Part shown: positions 55,724-64,000 of the stretch, in pieces
Layout of the letters: each line of letters begins with the position of its first letter
How positions within the stretch are numbered: position 1 is the first letter of the stretch
Source: Lytechinus variegatus
Lineage: Eukaryota; Echinodermata; Echinoidea; Temnopleuroida; Toxopneustidae
Direction of reading: 5' to 3'
DNA: 64,000 nt
Assembly (NCBI RefSeq): GCF_018143015.1
Contig: NC_054746.1
Coordinates: 18,095,532 to 18,159,531 of the forward strand
Program-made: the position numbers and the translations under genes
The notes under the pieces: generated by a model
Told to the model about the DNA's origin: nothing
Databases searched by the model: none
The model's input: only the letters and a program-made list of their open reading frames with translations

Positions 55724-56521
55724 CAAAAAAAAAAGTCTTTTATGTGCAATTGTATACCTGCCAAGAGTTCCTGTTAAATAGGATTATACCTGTTTTGAGG
55801 TAAAAAAGTTGCCCTCGTAAATTTTGTGTTTCTGTTTTATGTGATTCTACTTATAATATATTGTAGAGAATTCAAGAATGTTCTTATTTCTGTGAATGTT
55901 TTCGTAATTTGTTCTTACTTCTTAGCTGTCAAGGTTGGCAGATATGCAGTTGATATTATGTGTAAGCTGTGGCTAATGTTTTACAGGTTTCACTGGCATA
56001 TTCACTTAGTAGATGATTCCTCATTCTTGGAAATATGCAACAATCATATTTGTCATTGAAAATTATTGAAGTATTTTATCTCTGCATGATTTCTTTCATA
56101 GAGAATTTGAGAATATTGGAAGAAATAAAAATGAAGTGATATTTCTTCATTCTCTTTAGGAGTGTACTGTTAATAACAATTTTAGGAGGATGCTGTTTAT
56201 AAGGTGATTTTTATTTTCAATTGATCATATTGTGTCGTATTGTTTCCTTGACCCTCACAGAAAGTACGTTTGTTTATTTATTGATCAATTTTATGTCAGG
56301 CCATTTCTCTCACTGGCTGATGTCATTATCATTCTCAAAGGATAATGGAATTCAGGATTGCAAATCCACAGAAAATGCACTCGGGTATGAAGTGTCTAGA
56401 AAAAAAGGAAACCAATGTATATTTTCCAGGTTAGAAACATGATTTTCTGAGATTTCTAAAAGATGCTCATAAATAATCGCTAGAGGGTATTCATTTGTCT
56501 CGCAATCTACTATGGTCAACA

Positions 56522-56610
56522 AGGAAATTCGTGATCACTCTCGCAAAAAGTGTTCACTGGCTTTCTAGGAAATTCGTGATCACTCTCGCAAAAAGTGTTC
56601 ACGAGCTTTC
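56522..56610. repeat. 45-bp tandem duplication
   Basis: AGGAAATTCGTGATCACTCT... occurs at 56522 and again at 56567; the first 36 bases are identical. Confidence 0.9.
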
Positions 56611-56639
56611 GAGTGCCGCTGCAACTCCTTATCAAGTGA

Positions 56640-56875
56640 CGAAAATTATCTGATATCGTACTCTATCTATACTAACCTCCAAGACCGTACGCACGAACGC
56701 GAGAACAATAGGTGGGCACTGATCCGTTGTGCGATTGGTCAGGAGTTATGCAAATAAGCTGGGGGTATATGCAAATACGCCGTGGGTCGGCAATATGCAA
56801 ATGAGACCCAAAAAATTGGCGGGCTCGCTAGTTTCCCGTGGGCGGAGGTTGACTAGCTGAGCGGTCCCTCGATAA
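56640..56875. promoter_or_regulatory. Orphan octamer/CCAAT-rich promoter-like patch
   Basis: ATGCAAAT at 56748-56755, 56769-56776 and 56795-56802, a reversed CCAAT (GCGATTGGTCAG, 56731-56742), and GC-rich flanks (GGTGGGCACTGATCC, TTGGCGGGCTCGC, GTGGGCGGAGG). The composition differs sharply from the AT-rich surroundings. No coding sequence seen within reach on either strand apart from TDP1 upstream. Confidence 0.4.
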
Positions 56876-57224
56876 AGTTCAGTTTTTCTTCTTTATTTGA
56901 TACATGACTTCTGGGCAATTCAATAAGATATGTACGTCCGACACCCTATTTGTGGGACTTTCATGAAATTTTCTGTCCCTGATTTCTTGTTCTTTTGACA
57001 ATCTGTAATGCTCTAAAATGACTAGATTTGGTCAGTTTATAAAGTGAAGTAAAACTTGAGAAAAATGGGGGTCGGATTTACAAAAAGGTTGATAATTTTA
57101 TGGAATTGCCCTTATGTTATATCAAGTGTAAGTATCGATGAGCAATAAGGGTAAAGCAGTGTGGGGAAAATATAATGTGTACCTCCCCCCCCCAGAATGA
57201 ATGCGAGGGAGCACAGCTCTTTCT

Positions 57225-57260
57225 CTCTCCCTCTCTTTCTCTCTCTCTCTTTCTCTCACC
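57225..57260. repeat. (TC)n microsatellite
   Basis: CTCTCTTTCTCTCTCTCTCT-type run. Confidence 0.9.
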
Positions 57261-57513
57261 TCACCTGAACAAGTTATCTTTGTCCCATTTAAGCTCTGAG
57301 TTGTCTTCCGATAGGTGCTTTTCCATAATATTGGTGCTTTTTACTTCTAGTGCTATTTTTGTTTCGATAAAAACATAAAATGGGCCAAACTTTATTGTTC
57401 TGCCACCTTATATGATATATTTTTTTCAGGTATTATATTGACTCATTACATGTTAAAAGTATGATGCCAGCATTAATTGATTAAAAATTTCCACACACAG
57501 ACTTTATACTACA

Positions 57514-58271
57514 GGGGCGGTATTCTGAACATTGTCTTTTCTCCATATTTTATCTTATCTCAGAGATATGACAAAATCGGTATTCTGGTGGATGTCATAA
57601 CTTTTGTCACAAAAATTGTCATAAATTTTGTCTCTTCTCTTTAGCGCGCAGCAAAAATATGCGGCTTTAAATGCGCGTAATCCTTTTATACAAGCAAAAG
57701 ATATGACAAAAGTTATGACAGGGGGGTAGCAGTCATAAATTTTGTCATATCTTTTAGTACCAAATATCCCGATACCCTGCCGACTGAATGTCAAGCAAAT
57801 AATTGTATTATTTAGATTAGATTGTGGTATTAGTTTCACTCATCTTCCATGACAATTTTCAAAATTATTTTTTCATGCTACAATTAGTTAGGCCCTACAT
57901 ATTTATTCCTCCTTTTTTTCTCTGTTTTCCTTACTTTTCTACTTCTCCTTTAAAATTCTTCACAGCTCCCTGTCTCTCTTTGTGATTAAGCGCATCAATA
58001 TACGCGTAGTTGCGCGATGCCAGCAACTGTTTTGGGGATACGCCCTACCTGCCACGGGGCTTTCCTATTGGCTAGAAGGGCTCCAACTGGGAACTAACGA
58101 TTATTTTGATTGGTTCGCTTCCAAAAAGATGGGTGGGAACTTTGAGAGATATGACAGGGAAAAGACAATGTTCAGAATACCGATTTGTGACAATCATAGC
58201 GGTGTCACATCTCGGAGAGAAATGACAAAATTTATGACAAAAGTTATGACAGAGTTACAGAATACCACCCC
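57514..58271. mobile_element. MITE-like element with GGGGYGGTATTCTG ends
   Basis: Left GGGGCGGTATTCTGAACATT; right ACAGAATACCACCCC, and a nested inverted copy AATGTTCAGAATACCG at about 58167. The words ATGACAAAA and TTTTGTCAT recur in opposite orientation along both arms. No coding capacity seen. Confidence 0.75.
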
Positions 58272-59440
58272 AGGTTTCTTGATCAGATAATGTATTGCCC
58301 AAGTTCGACTTGTATCGCTTGAGTCTCTGACGAGGGTGGTTTTCTTTTGATATAAAACCTCTATATTCATATCATTATCATGCTGGCCAAATATTGCCAA
58401 ACTAGACAAGGTCTTGATTTGAGTTACTCAGGAGAGAGTATGTGGGAGAAGCTTGTATCAGTGAGTTTTTTTTTTAAATATTTATTATGTATTATGTTGA
58501 ACACAAGAATAGGTCACCAGTCCTTCCTAAAATGGTGTGTAAAGTACCAACAGCTTTATGAACGTCCCTGGCCTCAGATCCACCCCTGCTATATTATACC
58601 TTGAATATTAATAATCTTAATAAAGAAAGAAGCTTGTCTTTCACTGTGGACGAGACTATTGCCATGTTCTGAACTTAAACCATGGTTTTAAGTTAGTCAA
58701 TCTCTATAATTAGATATCAATTGATCATCACATTTGGCATTCAAATCATTACAAACTGTCTTGAAATGACAAAATACAATACTTTTTTTTAAACCATTAA
58801 AACATAGGAAGGATCTCAGTAGATACGAGAAGCGCTATAGCATAAGCAAATTCTTGACACTTTGAGCCTTTATGTTTACAGCTCAGCACAACATGCATTT
58901 GTTACTTCAGTGTTTGTAACACTTGCCTAATCGGTTTGTGTGTTCAAAGTTCATTAGTATCGCCCACTTTTCATCATTATAAAAGCTTTACCAGACTTTT
59001 ATACAACTTTTAAAGTGTGTACGCCTTATAAACATGGACGCATGAACAATATCCTTAGCTATTTATTTCTTTGACACTCTACTTTTCAATTGGCTTTGAA
59101 ATAGATGTATAATTTACATCTGTAGACAAGTGTAAGCCTACTCATTAAATATCTATATTGGGCATTATGAATATTTGTGTTTTATGGTTTCTTGTTGAGT
59201 GTATATGGGATAAATGTCAAACATTTAGAGCAACTTTGTTTAGACATTTAAAAATGTTCATGTAGTGGTCTTACCTTGTTTTCACTTTTTAATTATACTT
59301 TTTATTTCTACTTAATGAAATGAAATATATCAAGGAAGTGTCACAAAAGCTTGTCTAAGTTTCGTAGTTTAACTTTCTTAGCTATTTAAAAATCAAAATG
59401 AAAGTAATAAAAAACGGCTATGGTTAAGAGAGAAATAGTT
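58272..59440. other. AT-rich, no gene recognised
   Basis: Nothing coding or repetitive that I can name. Confidence 0.35.
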
Positions 59441-59724
59441 TACACTGTTAAAGAAAAACTGATTTTACAGAAAACCCCAGAAGATTTTGCAGAAAGCAAT
59501 AACAGAATCATTCTGTAAATTCATAAAACAGGAATTTTTCTGCAATTTAACAGAAAGGGTCTGTTTAAAAAGGGGAAAAGGCTGTTCTATTAAAGGAAGG
59601 TAAGGTTCCATACACCAAATACCAATTTCCTGTAAGATTACGCAATCTGGTAAGATTACAGGTGTTCTTGAGACTCTGCTGCAGGAACTTCTTTTATTTT
59701 AAGGATAAATTTTCTAACAGTGTA
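59441..59724. mobile_element. MITE-like element with TACACTGTTA ends
   Basis: TACACTGTTA at the left, TAACAGTGTA at the right, 284 bp. Inner words CTGTAAGATTACGCAATCTG and GGTAAGATTACAGG. Confidence 0.6.
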
Positions 59725-60375
59725 GAAAGGGAAAGGTATTGCATTAGGAATTTTAAAAAAGAGGGAAAATTAGTGAGAGAGATGGAGAGGGGAGGGGGAT
59801 AACTGAAGCCTAGTGGAAAATACTTAAAAGGAGATATTGGAATAAAAAATATAGCTAAGGAACAAAAAATACTTCTCAGAAAATGAGAAAGAGAAAGATT
59901 GTTTTATGTGCAGATAAAGTGAAATAAGAGAGAAAACAAAAAGATTGGGGATAGGTGTTAAACAGGAATTGAGGAAGAATGAGGAGAAGATGAAAAATAA
60001 GACCAAGAAATATGGGAGAGGATGAAAACCCTGGAGAAAAGGAAGAAGTAGGAGAATGAGACAAAAAATAGATGAAAAGGGAGGAGAGAATGAAGAATAA
60101 AGGAGACCACAAAATATAAATAGAGGAAAAGGAAGGAGAAGAGAAAGAACTTATTTCCCTATTGCCACTCATTTAAAACCCCATTCCAATTTGGAAATCG
60201 GATATTTAAATAGTATGATATGATATGATTATGTTACCATGGTGATTGATAGTGATGATGATGATGATGCCCCCTCAATTAAGTGATTAACTTAGGGTCA
60301 CCGCCACGTACCCCGAATCTTCCGAAATTGCCTCTTATGACGATTCATTGAACTAGAAAGAACACAGTGTCACAC

Positions 60376-60684
60376 TGGCCCGTATTCCGAAGTCGGGTTT
60401 AACTAAAACTCAGGTTTAAAGTTGTGGGTTAAGTATGCGAGGCCAAAAGTATCACAATTTTTAAGTTGTATGTTTCTTATGTTTACTTTGGTCTTTCCTG
60501 ATTCATCGATGGTGAAGACAATCATCTATTTATACTTCCTACACAATTATGAATGATTTGAGAGCCGAATGAGCTGAAGTATGATATCTCCACTGTTAGT
60601 GATTATGTAACAATTGGCTGTCCATACTTAAACCACAACTTTAAACCTGAGTTTAAGTTAAACCCGACTTCAGAATACGGGCCA
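60376..60684. mobile_element. MITE with 50-bp inverted ends
   Basis: TGGCCCGTATTCCGAAGTCG... at the left and ...CGACTTCAGAATACGGGCCA at the right; the arms (through CTCAGGTTTAAAGTTGTGG) match for about 50 bp. 309 bp. Confidence 0.85.
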
Positions 60685-60852
60685 TTGTGCTCGAATTCAG
60701 AAATGTGAAGATGATCATGTTCACATGCACTGTAGACACCTCATGGGTGGGACTGTTCACAGCGTGTTCACATAGTCGACTATGTTTAATATGTGATTCA
60801 CTCTGTTGAAATGCTCAAATTTAACAGTGTGAAGGGGATATCACATTGTGTT

Positions 60853-61098
60853 TCACACTATGAAGACATTGTGGCACACACTGTGGGACATTGTTCTTTC
60901 CTGTAGGATGATGATGATGATGACGATGATGGTGATGATGATGATGGTGATGATGATGATTATGATGATGGTGATATGTTGATAATGATGGTAATGATAT
61001 GATGATGGTAATGATGATGATGGTAATGATGATGATGGAGATGATGATGATGACGATGGTAATGATGATGGTAATGATGATGACGATGATTATGATGG

Positions 61099-61130
<32 letters not shown>

Positions 61131-61346
61131 ATGATGATGGTGATGTTGATGATGATGGTAATGATATGATGATGGTAATGATGATGATGGTAATGATGAT
61201 GATGACGATGGTAATGATGATGGTAATGATGATGATGACGATGATTATGATGGTGATGATGATGATGATGGTAATGATGATGATGGTGATGATGATGATG
61301 ACGATGGTAATGATGATGGTAATGATGATGACAATGATTATGATGG

Positions 61347-61378
<32 letters not shown>

Positions 61379-61601
61379 ATGATGATGGTGATGTTGATGA
61401 TGATGGTAATGGTATGATGATGGTAATGATATGATGATGGTAATGATGATGATGGTAATGATGATGATGGAGATGATGATGATGACGATGGTAATGATGA
61501 TGGTAATGATGATGATGACAATGATTATGATGGTGATGATGATGATGATGGTAATGATGATGATGGAGATGATGATGATGACGATGGTAATGACGATGGT
61601 A

Positions 61602-61634
<33 letters not shown>

Positions 61635-61912
61635 ATGATGGTGGTGATGTTGATGATGATGGTAATGATATGATGATGGTAATGATGATGATGGTAATGA
61701 TATGATGATGGTAATGATGATGATGGTAATGATGATGATGGAGATGATGATGATGACGATGGTAATGATGATGGTAATGATGATGATGACGATGATTATG
61801 ATGGTGATGATGATGATGATGGTAATGATGATGATGGAGATGATGATGATGACGATGGTAATGACGATGGTAATGATGATGGTAATGATGATGATGACGA
61901 TGATTATGATGG

Positions 61913-61944
<32 letters not shown>

Positions 61945-62171
61945 ATGATGATGGTGATGTTGATGATGATGGTAATGATATGATGATGGTAATGATGATG
62001 ATGGTAATGGTAATGATGATGATGGAGATGATGATGATGACGATGGTAATGATGATGGTAATGATGATGATGACAATGATTATGATGGTGATGATGATGA
62101 TGATGGTAATGATGATGGAGATGATGATGATGACGATGGTAATGATGATGGTAATGATGATGACGATGATT

Positions 62172-62204
<33 letters not shown>

Positions 62205-62556
62205 ATGATGATGGTGATGTTGATGATGATGGTAATGATATGATGATGGTAATGATGATGATGGTAATGATGATGGCGATGATGATGATGACGATGGTAA
62301 TGATGATGGTAATGATGATGATGACGATGATGATGGTGATGATGATGATTATGATGATGGTAATGATGATGATGATGATGGTGATGTTGATGATGTGATA
62401 ATGGTACTGATATGATAATGGTAATGATGATGGCAATGATGATGATGGCGATGATGATGATGACAATGGTAATGATGATGATGGTAATGATGATGATGAC
62501 GATGATGATGGTGATGATGATGATTATGATGATGATAATGATGATGATGGTGATGT

Positions 62557-62587
<31 letters not shown>

Positions 62588-63240
62588 GATCATGATGGTG
62601 ATGATGACAATGATGATCATGATGATGATCATGATGATGATCATGAAGATGACAGTGACGGAGATGGGTGTACGTTTTTTTTTTTTGTTTCACACTATGA
62701 AGACATTGTGGCACACACTGTGGGACATTGTTCTTTCCTGTAGGATGATGATGATGATGATGGTAATGATATGATGATGGTAATGATGATGATGGTAATG
62801 ATGATGATGATGACGATGATGGTGATGATGATGATGGTGATGATTATGATGATGGTGATATGTTGATAATGATGGTAATGGTGATGATGGTAATGATGAT
62901 GATGGAGATGATGATGATGACGATGGTAATGATGATGGTAATGATGATGATGACGATGATTATGATGGTGATGATGATGATGATGGTGATGATGATTATG
63001 ATGATGGTGATGTTGATGATGATGGTAATGGTATGATGATGGTAATGATGGTAATGATGATGGCGATGATGATGATGACGATGGTAATGATGATGGTAAT
63101 GATGATGATGACGATGATGATGATGGTGATGATTATGATGGTAATGATGACGATGGTGATGATGATGATATGATGATGGTAATGATGATGATGGTAATGA
63201 TGATGGCGATGATGATGATGACGATGGTGATGATGGTAAA

Positions 63241-63271
<31 letters not shown>

Positions 63272-64000
63272 ATGGTAATGATGATGATGATGATGATGAT
63301 GATGATGCTGATGATGGTGATGTTGATGATGATGATGGTGATGATGGTAATGATATGATGATGGTAATGATATGATGATGGTAATGATGATGGTGATGAT
63401 GATGATGGTAATGATGATGATGACGATAATGATGATGGTGATGATTATGATGATGGTAATGATGATGATGATGATGATGATGATGATAATGATGATGATG
63501 GTAATGATATGATGATGGTAATGATGATGATGGTGATTATGATGATGGTAATGATATGATGATGGTAATGATGATGATGGTAATGATGATGGCGATGATG
63601 ATGATGACGATGGTAATGGTGATGATGGTAATGATGATGATGACGATGATGATGGTGATGATGATTATGATGATGGTAATGATGATGATGATGATGGTGA
63701 TGTTGATGATGTGATAATGGTACTGATGTGATAATGGTAATGATGATGGTAATGATGATGATGGCGATGATGATGATGACAATGGTAATGATGATGATGG
63801 TAATGATGATGATGACGATGATGATGGTGATGATGATGATTATGATGATGATGATGGTGATGATGATGATGATGATGATGATGGTGATGTTGATGATGAT
63901 GATGATGATGATGATGGTGATGATGATCATGATGGTGATGATGATGATGATCATGATGGTGATGATGACAATGATGATCATGATGATGACAGTGACGGAG
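60853..64000. repeat. Large GAT-type (GATGATGGTAAT) array, runs off the window
   Basis: More than 3 kb of GATGAT/GGTAAT/GACGAT hexamer-like variants. A non-repeat stretch of about 55 bp (TTTCACACTATGAAGACATT... to CTTTCCTGTAG) precedes it at 60853 and recurs at 62689, and GATGACAGTGACGGAG ends both blocks (62650 and 63985). The array is therefore itself a tandem duplication. Met/Val, Ile/Thr and His/Tyr frames are artefacts. Confidence 0.95.

Noticed and set aside
61129-63981. Long Met/Val, Ile/Thr and His/Tyr frames
   Set aside because: Translation of the GAT-type array in every frame; no protein signature.

Overview
The window is metazoan nuclear DNA: AT-rich, intron-rich, with two protein genes cut into many small exons inside a dense field of transposon fossils, short inverted-repeat (MITE-like) elements and microsatellites. 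The bilaterian-type TDP1, the tRNA-derived SINEs with a shared central block, the CR1/I-type LINE scraps and the many fold-back elements fit a marine invertebrate deuterostome. An echinoderm such as a sea urchin is my best guess, but that is inference.

Left half (about 9.1-30.5 kb, minus strand): nine exons of a single-pass membrane protein that I do not recognise. They were joined by splice sites and matching phases. The gene has one transmembrane exon, then a long, serine-rich, probably cytoplasmic tail. The tail exons C-H (positions 23289 down to 11762) are all phase-2 symmetric, so each can be skipped in frame. One of them (13512-14627) carries about 15 copies of a 24-residue coding minisatellite, with an in-frame TAA in the first copy. 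The N-terminus was not found.

Right half (33.8-55.0 kb, plus strand): a complete TDP1 gene (tyrosyl-DNA phosphodiesterase 1) in 14 coding exons, about 660 residues. Both HKN active-site motifs are intact. The N-terminal region is acidic and ends in a textbook PBZ poly(ADP-ribose)-binding zinc finger that human TDP1 does not have. One extra G in a five-G run in exon 3 breaks the frame. Every other exon is clean, so an assembly error or a very recent change is likely.

Repeats: LINE pieces lie at 17.84-18.5 kb, 20.7-21.2 kb, 34.56-36.8 kb (RNase H-bearing, inside TDP1 intron 1) and 37.26-37.56 kb. A tRNA-derived SINE family occurs at about 8.7, 12.7, 15.0, 45.5 and 48.9 kb, and a different tRNA-derived SINE lies at 36.9 kb. 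The most striking non-coding object is a 1.07-kb near-palindrome at 26394-27467 with perfect 45-bp ends and 53-bp tandem repeats in both arms. Also notable are an 830-bp purine-only minisatellite in TDP1 intron 11 and a GAT-rich array of more than 3 kb that runs off the right edge. An orphan octamer/CCAAT promoter-like patch lies at 56.65-56.87 kb with no gene seen after it.
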